64,000 nt of DNA from Viridothelium virens (lineage: Eukaryota; Ascomycota; Dothideomycetes; Trypetheliales; Trypetheliaceae). The position numbers were made by a program, and so were the translations under genes. Position 1 is the first letter of the stretch, and every line of letters starts with the position of its first letter. The notes beneath the pieces are model-generated. The model was not told the DNA's origin. It was given only the letters and a program-made list of their open reading frames with translations, and searched no databases. Below, piece after piece: positions 1 to 9,866 of this stretch. The DNA lies in NCBI GenBank assembly GCA_010094025.1, contig ML991836.1:62001-126000 (forward strand), written 5' to 3'.

Positions 1-571
1 GAAGGTGCGGCGGCGGGGATGCCGGCTTCGGAGGGGGACGATTCGGATGGTGGTGATGCCGTGCTGGCGCTGATGGAGATTACTGTGGTTGCGGGGGCGG
101 AGGAAGGAACTTCGCTGTATGACTTGATGGAGGCGGAAGAGCTGGGAATTGCGGTGGCTTTGGATGTCGTGATGGTCGTGAAGGGAGAGATGGTTTCTAC
201 GCCATTTGGCGCCGCTATGTATTTGTTAGCAGGTTTGTCTTATCGATAGCAAAATCATCTTATACGAATGCAGAACCTGGACCTTCTACCCCATCGCCTT
301 TGGTGTTGTATGGAAAAAGAAGACATTTTCGTCGGCAAAGGAGGAACAGGCAAGATGAAATCCATCCAATAGCCCGAAGCAAAAAGAAAAAGGACTTACA
401 TGTTGCTTCTTCATACACCGTAACTGTATGGGTCGGGCACGCACACGTCGCATCCACTTCTCCTCGAATCTCCAAGGCATTATAATCGTGGAAATCTATG
501 TAATCGACATGCAAGGATTCTGCTGTCGCGAGGCTCAACAGCGTTGTCGCGGCGAATATAGCCGTCTTCAT
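1..571 (-). CDS. Secreted Ser/Thr-rich protein (partial, runs off left edge)
   Basis: Two exons are visible: 571..400 and 214 to beyond base 1. They are joined by a GTAAGT...ACATAG intron (399-215, 185 nt). Exon 1 begins with a clear signal peptide (MKTAIFAATTLLSLATA), followed by a short acidic part with a Cys pair (CACPTHTVTVYEEAT). Exon 2 is almost entirely Ser, Thr, Ala and Pro (for example TTITTSKATAIPSSSASIKS), as in O-glycosylated, often GPI-anchored, fungal wall proteins. The C-terminus lies outside the window, so a GPI signal cannot be checked. I do not recognise a named family. The forward-strand reading over bases 19-249 is a shadow of exon 2. The splice join is inferred from consensus sites and compositional continuity. 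Confidence 0.6.
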
Positions 572-1405
572 GCTGAATTTATGGATGTTTCAGCTGATTA
601 AGGATAGAGATGGTGCAATTGGCACAATGCAAGAGTATTTTTCCCGAATGATAATGAGGGCCTGCTGAATGAGTGAAGCAGTAATGGAGAAATTAGATTA
701 GCTACTGCGTATAACGAGTGAATGAATGACAGTAGACGAGGCTGCTGGATAGAGACACAGTACAAAGACGAAAGGGATAAAGGAAAGGAGAGCACGACCT
801 CTCCTTAATGCAGGCGTTCTCTATGCGCCGCATGTATGTACCGTTCCTTTGTGAGGGTTTGCCTAACATCTCCCAACTTGATCAAGTTCGGTAGCTAGAG
901 CGCGTCTCATGTGATGCTTTTCCTCATGAACCATTCCCATACGAGAGAATTCGCCCCATTTAAGGCTAGAAACATCTTTTCTAGGCGAGCAGGCTGGGCG
1001 CAGAATGGGCAAAGTCACGGCAGGCCCAGGAAATGAGATCAATAGTGCAGTCTGGGGAAAGACCCGTTGTTTGGCTGGGGAGGAAAAGCGTTGGCCTAAA
1101 ACGCCTAGCTTGCTTGGCGTCACGCAATTGGAATGGCGCCACCCCTTCCCGACAACTTCAGCACCTCATTTGCCGTAGAGTCGTTGCAATTGATTACTTT
1201 TCGATGATCTCGCGTACTCCGTACTGGCCGCTGATCGCCTCTGCTAATCAAGGAGCTGAGGTCGTAGCCCGTTTGACGCCTCCGAAGGAGCACAGCTGTG
1301 AAACGTCGAAATAACATATCTTGCTAAACTGCCAATTACAGGAACGAAAGAAGGTGCTACAACCGTAACTGAGGGCTGCATTTCAACCTTGCGGTACGAA
1401 ATGCA
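572..1405. other. Intergenic, no gene seen
   Basis: This stretch separates two minus-strand genes. Short open frames occur on both strands, but none has a recognisable motif, a splice partner or protein-like composition. One copy of the motif GTACTCCGTAC lies at 1214-1224; see findings. Confidence 0.5.
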
Positions 1406-2597
1406 TTACGCTTCGGCTATATCTAAAGCCTCACGTCTTGACTTGCTACCGAGGTCAAAGTATGGCCTTTCTCCCAGACTTACGGCTCGCTGTCCAGTAC
1501 GACGACCCAGACCTTCATAATCATACGTCCCAGTGTGAAGCACACTGCGATTATCCCAAATCGCCACGTCATTCGGGTTTTGCCATCGATACCTCACCTG
1601 TAAATCATGATTTTCAGTTACGAGACTCATGAACCAGTCCAAAGCATGCCTGCTCTCAGCTTCTGTGAGGCCATTGATTTGTTGTACATGAGTGCCGACT
1701 CCAAACAAAGATTTCCAGCCAGTGACAGGGTTAGTCCGAACGACAGGATGTACAGCGGTAAGAGCAGCGCCCACGTTCTCAGGAGCTCCGCGGGGCTTGC
1801 TATAGAGTTCGAAGTTATTTGCCTTAGCCGAGGCGTGGAATTTCGGTTGGGCGAAAGTAGCAGTAAGCGATTCGAAAAACCTTTGATATGGGGTGGAGAG
1901 ACGATCAAAAAGCTCATAGCCCGAAGCCCAGAGAGTATCTGCAATATGCAAGCACCGAAATCGTTAGGACGACTGCTTTCTCAAGATGAAGAGCGATATC
2001 TTACCGCCACCAGTCTTGGGTAGCTCTGTTAATCTGAGTACGGCATAGTCGCTTGGTACAGGTTCGAACGCGACATCGCTGTGCCAACTCGATCTTGCGC
2101 TTTGGTTCTTACCAGAGAAGGCAGCCATGCGATCCTTGTACAGCTCTTTCGCCTGTTCGGAGCTAATAACGCTGATCTCGTCGTCTTTACTGCCAAGTCT
2201 ACGCCCAGAGTTGTTGACAGGATGGATGTGTAGCTTGGATGTCTTGGGCTTGCCAGAGAGTTCACCGAGACGTTGTGCAAGCTCCTTTTGGAGGTCATTG
2301 TCAAGATCGTCTTGCTTGCGGAAAAATACAACGCCACGTTGGGAAACTAACTGTTTCATTAGCAGACAAAGGGAGACCAGTGGAGATATCTTTCTTACCT
2401 ATAATAGCAAGATCGCGGATGAAATCGTCAGAGTTGGGAGCATGTAGCCATTCCTCCAAGTTTACATTGACGAATTCTGTACCGATGATCGGAGTGGTGT
2501 CGAACGATTGGTAATTGTCCAAGATTCCCTTTGGCTTCAATGCTCTCTGATATCTGCTTTTCGCTAGCATTGCTACGTTGAAGGTATTAGTAGACAT
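1406..2597 (-). CDS. TauD/TfdA-family Fe(II)/2-oxoglutarate dioxygenase
   Basis: Three exons (2597..2399, 2346..2005, 1938..1406) encode about 357 aa. The introns are 52 and 66 nt, the first with a CTAAT branch site. The fold is shown by GVVFFRKQDD near the N-terminus, the metal motif HxD in WHSDVAFEP, and the distal His and Arg in the C-terminal part (RSVLHTGTYDYEGLGRRTGQR). These bind Fe(II) and 2-oxoglutarate in the TauD family. Fungal members include taurine/sulfonate, alpha-ketoglutarate-dependent xanthine and 2,4-D-like dioxygenases; the sequence alone does not give the substrate. The second intron falls after the conserved KTGG and restores GGDTLWAS, the usual family motif, which supports the model. 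It lies about 5 kb from the imino-acid cluster; membership is possible but not shown. Confidence 0.85.
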
Positions 2598-3896
2598 CGT
2601 GAAAGTCGTAACTTCCTAGATGCAAAGCATGTATGAAGAAGTCTAAAAAGCTCAATGAACTCATCATCATAGAATTTATAAATGAAGTGTACGCGCGAAA
2701 CGTAAAGCTCTCGTTACTTCACGTATCTCCATACATCCGGACGGTTAACCCCACAAAGACTACGGATGCACAGTAAAGGGCTAGTAGAGCTTCGATATGG
2801 TATACATGACACGCTGCAGAAATTGGCTTAGCCAATATGCCAGACAACAATTCTGTAAGAAAGGATATGTTAGTCACTAAGTTTATTTCGGATGTACGGC
2901 TCGATCTGTGAAGTGATGGTTAAGCTCGGCTCTAAACGAAGTTCCGGTGAAAACGCTCTTCTCTTCTCGAATTGAATCATTTAGGATTCGGCGATCGATC
3001 TTCGGAATGTCCGAAGTTGGAGATCGTCATAAGGAGCCGACGAAACCATCTAATTTCTGATGCCGTCACTGAAGCCATGTCGTTTAGCTTCGAACAGGAG
3101 ATCAAGGATTAACGGCATCTTCTAGCATTTAAATCTCAATGCTCCATTTGAAGATCAAAAAAGAGTACACTCCCAATCCCTTTCTGTCTTGTCTCAGAGC
3201 CCATTCCTGATCACAATTTGTGTGCATCTTCATCATGGACCTTTCTGGTGAGCGTCTAACTGTCTTCCAAGGTTCGTGTCTGAGTAGACATTACATGACC
3301 CTTGGGCAACTGTACTATTGACGCTCTTTCTTGTTAGTAGAAAAGAGGTGGTCAGAAAAAGGTGTCTCATCGATTAAAGTGTATCTGCAAAGCTAGTGTT
3401 CAAGATGAAAAGAGATGCACAGCTTGGAGGGATTTAAGTACTCCAGGGGCCCACCAGAGCCTCGACCCGGGATTACATAAGCTACAGTCCGTTCCTGCCA
3501 TATGCAATGACATCGCGATTGTTTTACGATTTTCCTTCAGACCTTGAATCAATGAAAAGAGATGGCCAAGCATTGACATTACTAACAAATGCCCTCAATC
3601 TTCAAGCGTTCATCCTCAACGAGACGCCTTGGGAGACTTTTCAACCGTAGGATCAAGCTTTGCAGCATCAAACTCTTATTGCGATACAGAGAATCTTCAG
3701 ATGGAGGAATTATTGCCCAATTAATTCGTAAAGTACAAGTGTGGAGTCCTATTCGATGACGGACAGGCAGAGCTGGTCTAAGAAGTGCTATATTATTATG
3801 CTATACACGGTCCACGGGTTTGAAGACTATCGTGGAGTCTTGAATGTAAATACCCAGTCCATGACTTCTTTCACGACACGGTGGTGGCTCCTTCCA
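2598..3896. other. Intergenic with a possible coding remnant
   Basis: No complete gene is seen. A protein-like reading at 3507-3731 is listed separately. The rest is moderately AT-rich with scattered short frames and no recognised motif. Confidence 0.5.
3507..3731 (+). pseudogene. Possible remnant of an unidentified coding gene
   Basis: One frame reads as plausible globular protein for 47 codons (SRLFYDFPSDLESMKRDG and QALTLLTNALNLQAFILNET), reaches an in-frame TAG at 3648-3650, then continues 26 protein-like codons to a TAA. There is no GT-AG pair long enough to remove the stop. No family is recognised. It could be the decayed tail of a regulator or a chance reading, so confidence is low. 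Confidence 0.2.
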
Positions 3897-4619
3897 CTAT
3901 CCTGAAGCATGAAATATTCGGCGCAATACCTGAACATCCGGGGACAATTTCTGCAGCGCCAGTGCGAGCTCGTCAGCGGCAGCAACGAGCGCTTCAGTTG
4001 ACACTGGTTCCAATGCATCCAAGATGAAAAGCACGCAGGTGGTTTCATCAGTCAGAGCAGTCCGAGAACACTGGCGCCAATTCCAGCGGCGGCAGGTGAC
4101 TCCGCCGTTGTCACACCATACAACTTCACCAGGATCGGGAAATTCCACGACGTTTTCACCGCCGGCAGTTGTCTCGAAGCGCTCTTGACCAGTAGCGCGG
4201 ATCAGAAATGGCGATCCGACGTACTTGGCTACGTTCTCGCCGCCCAGTGGGATCTGATGCTTGATTGAGATAGCATTGTAGATATCCGTCAACCGATTGA
4301 TCCGAGGTAGTCCGCCCTCCGCACGACGCATCAGAGACTCCAAGCTGTTGCGAGTACGTTGTGGTTTGGCTCCGAAAGATTTGTAGGCTTCTCGCCACGA
4401 TGCCACATGCGGGATTTCCGTGACTGGGTGTTGTGTTAATGCCGTCCGGGCTGAAGCTTCGGCTTCTTGCATGAGGGTTTCGCTGGCGCTATCACTCGGA
4501 CCCGGAGGAATGCCATGAACGATGATCAACAGCGCGCGATAGTCTGGACGCATGCCAAAGACTTCTGGGGCTATTCGCGTGCCGTCTAGAAATGATTGCA
4601 ATCTCTGAGCCTCGGTCAT
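3897..4619 (-). CDS. Free-standing B3/B4 tRNA-binding-domain protein
   Basis: An intronless frame of 240 aa begins at MTEAQRLQSFLDG. The frame is open upstream to an ATG at 4751, which would add 44 residues including a basic stretch; I prefer the 4619 start because the domain begins there. The middle part has the B3/4 signature seen in the phenylalanyl-tRNA synthetase beta subunit and in stand-alone bacterial and fungal homologues: SWREAYKSFGAKPQRTRNS, then LPRINRLTDIYNAISIKHQI, PLGGEN, and the FPDPGEVVWCDNGGVTCRRW region. Such domains resemble amino-acyl-tRNA editing modules, but the free-standing fungal proteins have no established role that I know. The extended N-terminus could act as a mitochondrial presequence if the upstream ATG is used. 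Confidence 0.8.
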   Translation of the reverse strand: MTEAQRLQSFLDGTRIAPEVFGMRPDYRALLIIVHGIPPGPSDSASETLMQEAEASARTALTQHPVTEIPHVASWREAYKSFGAKPQRTRNSLESLMRRAEGGLPRINRLTDIYNAISIKHQIPLGGENVAKYVGSPFLIRATGQERFETTAGGENVVEFPDPGEVVWCDNGGVTCRRWNWRQCSRTALTDETTCVLFILDALEPVSTEALVAAADELALALQKLSPDVQVLRRIFHASG

Positions 4620-5231
4620 GATTGAATGGTGGCAAGAAGGTAAGAGGGTAATGGGCACGTGTAACTTGGAGGCTGGGCTCAGAGACGCGTACGAAGACGA
4701 GCAAACGAGTAAAGGAAATTTCCTTGATTGCAGGCTTCCTACAGCCGTCAAACACGGTGATAACTCGAAATGTTCAAGTCGGGTGCACCCTCCTGATATA
4801 AATGCGATCGTTAATTGTCTTGGTCAGAACAGGAGAGTAGCAAGGCGGAGAGCTATACCTGTTCGGGAAAATTCTTTACATAATACCAAGGAGAAACTGA
4901 CCGAAGTTGACACAGACCACCTGCCCTATCTTCTGCCCTATCTCCTCCCACCTCTCATTATTTTCATGGTTTTACTGCCTACAATGCCCAGAGATATTAT
5001 TTTCCGATATCAGCAGAGCAGAAAGCCAAAATTTTACTGTCAAGTTCCAACACATAAGACATGAGAGGTGTTTGTTGTTGTTTGGGTGGTTGGTGTCAAA
5101 TTCGGTCATATTTTCCTTCCCTGGAGAGACATCTAGAATGAGCAGCATGAGTCACAGCGTATCGTCTGGTTGCAGTAAACTGCCCATAAATTCTTATCTT
5201 CGAGCTCCATGCAACTTCCTGAGCTTCCAAA
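4620..5231. other. Intergenic between two minus-strand genes
   Basis: The stretch is AT-rich and pyrimidine-rich in places (4918-4975). No gene or repeat is recognised. It holds the promoter of the B3/B4 gene and the 3' end of the PaiB-family gene. Confidence 0.45.
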
Positions 5232-6074
5232 TCATCTCTTCGCTCCCCACCTCTGCACACTACCAGCCATATGTGTCTCCCCTATCTCTTGGAATCCTTG
5301 AACAACCCCTTTCCGGTCTCCTTCCCCAATCTCTTGACTCATTTTAAACTTCCCTCCCAATCTCTTCACATCCACTTGGACACCTACAATGCTCTTTTTC
5401 AGTAACGTGATGTATTTTTCTGGCGCGTCCTTTACTTTCCAATCCCCTTTTGAGTTTGCTTGACCAAACCCCATCCCGAGCTCTTCCTGGCGCGATAGAT
5501 CTTCGATCGCTTCCTGAAGGAATGTTGTTGAGACATCGGATGTTGTGGAAGGAAATACAGTGATTTGTCCATAGGCCTGGACTGCCTCGTAGTTCCAAGT
5601 AGGCACAACTTTGCCGGTCGCGGGTTTGGTCGAAGTATAGAACTTCGGTGTCACGTAGTGAGAGATGGGCCCAGTGAATAGCACGAGCACTTCGTCTTGT
5701 AGTGTTACGGGCTGATCCGGTAATTGGCCACTCCCGGCTTCATCAACGAGATTGGTCTTGGAACTACCGGAAGCCTGCACTGCTGCTGCGATCAGCGCTT
5801 TGGCTTGTGGGTTTGCGCGGGCCATGTGGCCACGCAGTCTGCCTAAAGGCTTGCCATTGCTTGCACGCCAAGCAGCATCAAGAGAGGGGTCAGTCGCTGG
5901 GGTGGTGGAGTCATATTCAGTTGGAAAGTCGAAAACCCAGGGAATATGACTGGCCTGAATGAGAGGGTGATCAGGCGAAGGGATTGCTGTGTTAAGGACG
6001 CCAAGAGGATTAGTCTGGAGGAAAGAGAAAAGGGTCGGAAGATAATTGTTTGCATGAACTTGTCGAAGGTACAT
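5232..6074 (-). CDS. PaiB-family FMN-binding (split-barrel) protein
   Basis: An intronless frame of 280 aa. The start is certain because the family begins at MYLRQVHANNYLPTLFSFLQ, matching the MYxPxHF-like opening of Bacillus PaiB. The FMN-binding part continues with TNPLGVLNTAI, HIPWVFD, LGRLRGHMARANPQ and VLVLFTGPISHYVTP, followed by VPTWNYEAVQAYGQITVF. This is the pattern of FMN-binding split-barrel proteins annotated as negative transcriptional regulators. In bacteria PaiB acts with PaiA in polyamine/sporulation control. The biochemical role of the fungal homologues is unknown, and a flavin-dependent oxidoreductase or haem-degrading role is equally possible. Length is slightly above the bacterial 200-210 aa through a C-terminal extension and internal inserts. 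Confidence 0.85.
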   Translation of the reverse strand: MYLRQVHANNYLPTLFSFLQTNPLGVLNTAIPSPDHPLIQASHIPWVFDFPTEYDSTTPATDPSLDAAWRASNGKPLGRLRGHMARANPQAKALIAAAVQASGSSKTNLVDEAGSGQLPDQPVTLQDEVLVLFTGPISHYVTPKFYTSTKPATGKVVPTWNYEAVQAYGQITVFPSTTSDVSTTFLQEAIEDLSRQEELGMGFGQANSKGDWKVKDAPEKYITLLKKSIVGVQVDVKRLGGKFKMSQEIGEGDRKGVVQGFQEIGETHMAGSVQRWGAKR

Positions 6075-7459
6075 CTTGCCGTCTCAAGCGGAGGAGTGAA
6101 AACCGAGCTAGAAGGGAAATCCAATTGAATCTTAGATGGTTAGGGACATGGCAACGTAGAGTCCTACAAAGCAATGAGAAAGTCGCACTTGCAATAGCCG
6201 TATACGGGAGAAGGTGTCAATGGGTCAACCGGGTCTTTTCCGCGGTGTCTGCATCGTATCTCCGGTTGAGAAAAGGAAAGGGACAAAGGTTGAGCAGATT
6301 TAGGGCCGTATTATTAAGGACAAGACCTGGACCGCCAGGGCTTGGTGGACTAGCAACTGGCGCCCGGACCATGTGGGCTCTCCAGCTTCTGCCCCACTTC
6401 TAGTTCCGACATACAAAAAGCTCTCATAGCTCTATAGAGATCGAAAGTATAAGGTAGTCACATTGTAACACAGTCAGAAGTATGAAATTTAGATAAGCGA
6501 ACACAGTCGCACTGGGGAGGCTCTTTATCCTAAACATGAACTCGGTAGGATGACAATTTGCTTCTGAAAGGACCGCATTTGCCATTTAGGTCCTTTCTGC
6601 CTTCATTGCTTAGAAACCTCTGGGCTGGGGTTATCCAATAACGTGAAGTCTGCTTTAAATTCTGAAGCTGCACTGTTTTTGGCATGGGCATTTGCTACAC
6701 TACACCCAGCAAAGTGCGATTCTATCCCAGCGTTCCATCTGTTCCTTCCTTTATAGATTTTTTCCAATCCCATTCCTAGTAGATAGAAGGTAATCTGGCT
6801 TTGTACCACTCTCGTGGTACCACACATTTCTGCATGAGGATTAATATCGTTTTTTCTTTTGAAGATCAAACTAGGAAAACAACTATTTGAAAGGGTTTTA
6901 TGGTAATTTTCATCTGCAAGATGCCTAAAATAGTGAATGCCTATGCATAGTCTATGTGATCTAATACCCCCAGAAGATCTTATGTCTTTATGAAATTGTA
7001 CAATTTTGTTAGGAGGAAAAAAAGACTGATATGGTGGGTCTAATCAGAAGAACAGAAGTCTGAAGGAGATTCATCTGCAGCCAGAGATAAAAGATCGTGG
7101 GAGGCTTTCAAACTGCCAGAAATTGTAGAGAATTGGACTTTTTCCTTCTTTTCTGGCATCCATTGTCCCATAACTCCAGGAGGAAAATGACGATTGTATT
7201 CTCTTGGTTATCAAGCTCCTTGGTCAACATACGTCCTTCACCGTAACTTCGCTCAGCCAGTCAAGCGAGTGAATGACCTGTCCAGTATCATATTGTGCCT
7301 GCTTGTTAAGCCTTGATAGACTGGGTCTTAGTGAAATCCTTGCGAGAAGTTACGTATGCGACTGCACTCTTTGCATTGATGTCTTGATAGAACTACATAG
7401 CATTACTGAAATCGAAACTATGTAGCCACCAGTTATCGTGTATAGATCCTAATTGCCCT
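6075..7459. other. Long intergenic stretch, no gene seen
   Basis: About 1.4 kb without a supported gene. The right half (about 6600-7440) is AT-rich with many TpA steps, which could reflect old RIP-type mutation, but I cannot recognise an element in it. Short frames on both strands lack motifs. Confidence 0.4.
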
Positions 7460-9085
7460 TCATGATGAATTCGAGTTGTCGGCACAAGTCCAGGCACTTG
7501 AACCACCTGAGGCTTTGTAGCTGTCAATTATACCGACAATCGATCCATAAGTACCAGCTATCGTGAGGAACCAACCAGCAACAATGATAAAGATACACCA
7601 GCCGACCATAAACATCCATCTGGTACTTTTCTTTGTCTTTCCCTCATGCCAGTGATCGTAAAGCCACATGCACCCCATGGGCTGGAGCGACATCAATGTG
7701 CCGAGAAGAGCACCGACAAGAGCAACAAGGCCACCGAAGACAGGAATGGCACTGGCGATGATGTAGGCGATGATGGTGTTGCCAGCAGTGCAGCTTATCC
7801 AGGTCACCCAGTGGACAACGGTGTTTTGAGTAAGATGCTTGGAGCCCCGGAGGAAACGTATGAAAAAGTACTTTGCCGAAAGCTGGAAAAAAACGTCAGA
7901 TGAGCACTAACATTATGAAGAAATTGCCTTACATGTACATAGAGCATTGTGGTAACGATCAATCCCGGCAGAGCAATTCCGTAGCACACCTTCTTCATGG
8001 TCTTGCCAGCAGATCCAAGTGCGGGAGATGCGACGAAAGATCCGCAGTAACAGTAGACGACGCAGCCGACTGTAATATATACAGCGGTCATAGTTCCTTG
8101 GCAGATGGCAAGTGACCGGGTGTAATGGCGGGGATCACGCATCTCGGCAGCAATGTTGAAGAAGGCAGGCGTACCGGCATACGCGAATACGATTGATGAG
8201 AGGGATGCAAAAGCATCAGCAGTACTTGGACTCTTGAACAATTTGTAATCTGACTGCCAAGGGCCGGTCTGTGGTGCTGCGGCGGGCCGATCTTGCACGC
8301 CAACAGAGATCGTCAGTGTCAAAACTGATATGGATGTTAGTTTTGTTGAGAAGTATCAAGAATTGATAATGACAATGACCTACTTGCCGTAAGAATAGAG
8401 ACTATACCGACCCACGCGAGCCATGAGACGCGTTCGAGTGTCTGGATACTGCCAAACATAAAGCCAATCATGGCAGCGACAGCGACAAAAACAGCAGTGC
8501 AAGTACCGTGAGACGAAATGGCATTCAACGCGGTTGCGATGCCGAGCATGGCTGAGCCGCTAATAAAGATCACATCTATTTGAAATTAGCGGTAGCCACT
8601 TGAACCAACTAGATTCACGCACAAAGAGCGAAAGTTATGCCGAAGATCTCGTAACCAATCCGGCCGAACAGCTTTCGACCCACGTCGTCGATACCGTATA
8701 CATCGGCATGGCGTAGCTTGAAGCGACCCACGATGTAATCAGACCAGGTAGTCATAACGCCAACAACCAGCAGACAGATGATCCCTGGGATAAGGCCAAG
8801 ACTATCGAAAACTTGCGGAATCGAGAGAACACCCAGGCCAATCTGTGTCTTCAACATCAAAACAGTAGTTCCTTTCCAGCCAACCTAAGGAAAATCAGTA
8901 ATGTGCACTGTCAGCTTGATCCATCCTTGACCTACAGCACGGTAGTTCGGACCACCTTCAGTGATCTCCCCAAAGACTGCATCGCTGACTGATGCTCGTC
9001 TTTGCTCGCCATGGGCAATTGATGTGGTAGGATAAATGTCATTTTCCTCATCCACCTTCTTCTCGAAGTTGTCAAAGTGAGGCAT
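7460..9085 (-). CDS. AAAP-family amino-acid permease (Mtr/AVT-like)
   Basis: Five exons (9085..8936, 8884..8623, 8575..8384, 8324..7933, 7882..7460) encode about 472 aa; introns are 47-59 nt and all phases agree. The N-terminus is polar (about 50 aa). The first membrane segment carries the family motif GWKGTTVLMLKTQIGLGVLS, followed by IPQVFDSLGLIPGIICLLVV, SGSAMLGIATALNAISSHGT, SIVFAYAGTPAFFNIAAEMR and several further hydrophobic segments, about 11 in total. This is the fungal plasma-membrane neutral/aromatic amino-acid permease group related to Neurospora Mtr (N system). It lies next to the P5C dehydrogenase gene and reads the same way, so it is a likely uptake step for the imino-acid cluster. 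Substrate assignment is inference. Confidence 0.88.
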
Positions 9086-9866
9086 TTTAAATGACTAGTA
9101 GACGGGAAGAGACAGATGCATGAATTGCAATGATATGCGCAGAGACTTGAGCCTCAGTAGGTAAGGATGAAAGGACCTTGGTAGATGTGTAGAAAGAAAT
9201 CTACAACCCCGGCCGTTATTTATAGTTAGTTTCGAGCTTTTCTCGAAAAGCGGACGAAGCCTGGGATACATATTAAAGTCAGACATCCAACGCTATCTTC
9301 TCTGGGAAATGAGATGCAATTAGCGCATGCAAGGTGCACCCTAGATGGAGGGAAGAGGGGGCTCAGACCTCGATAGCCCATGGGGTTGACGGCGCTATCC
9401 GAGTACTAGATTTCTCGGACTCGTTCCCGAGAATTATGTATACGGTCATGTTCTGAACGAGAAAGGTCTAATTCAAGCCTCAAATCGATGCAATGGTGGC
9501 GATAAGCTCATCGGCGAGCGATACAGATAGAGCCTGCGATAAGAAATTTCTTGCGAGCAAGAAAGGCTGATCTAGGCCATACGGATTTCTTCCAGGCTGA
9601 TCGGAGATTATCGCCATTGAGTGTCCAGTGCACTTGAAAGCTATCAAAGGTACTGAATGCCTCCATTGCTTCTTTCGCAGTTAACGTGTATTCCCATGCT
9701 CCACATACCTCATGCAGTCCCACCTTGCAGTGGGCTGTCCGACGTCATCCTGCAAGCCCAAAAAGTCAGAGCCTAGGCGTAGACAAAGTGGCAATTTAGC
9801 AAGTATCTATGAGGCTATTGAGCGACTCAAGATTACAGGGTCGTTCGGAAGCGGGCCCTTCATCGC
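9086..9866. other. Intergenic between permease and P5C dehydrogenase
   Basis: Contains the permease promoter and the 3' end of the dehydrogenase gene. No further gene, repeat or clear regulatory motif was recognised. Confidence 0.45.

Noticed and set aside
19-249. Forward 76-codon frame at the left edge
   Set aside because: Its Asp/Glu/Val-rich sequence is the complement of a Ser/Thr/Pro-rich exon on the minus strand, which has a signal peptide and splice sites.
4618-5064. 148-codon forward frame overlapping the B3/B4 gene start
   Set aside because: Antisense to a gene start at one end and low-complexity pyrimidine sequence at the other; no motif.
6600-7440. AT-rich stretch as a RIP-mutated transposon
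   Set aside because: No terminal repeats, no coding remnant and no second copy in the window; composition alone is not enough.
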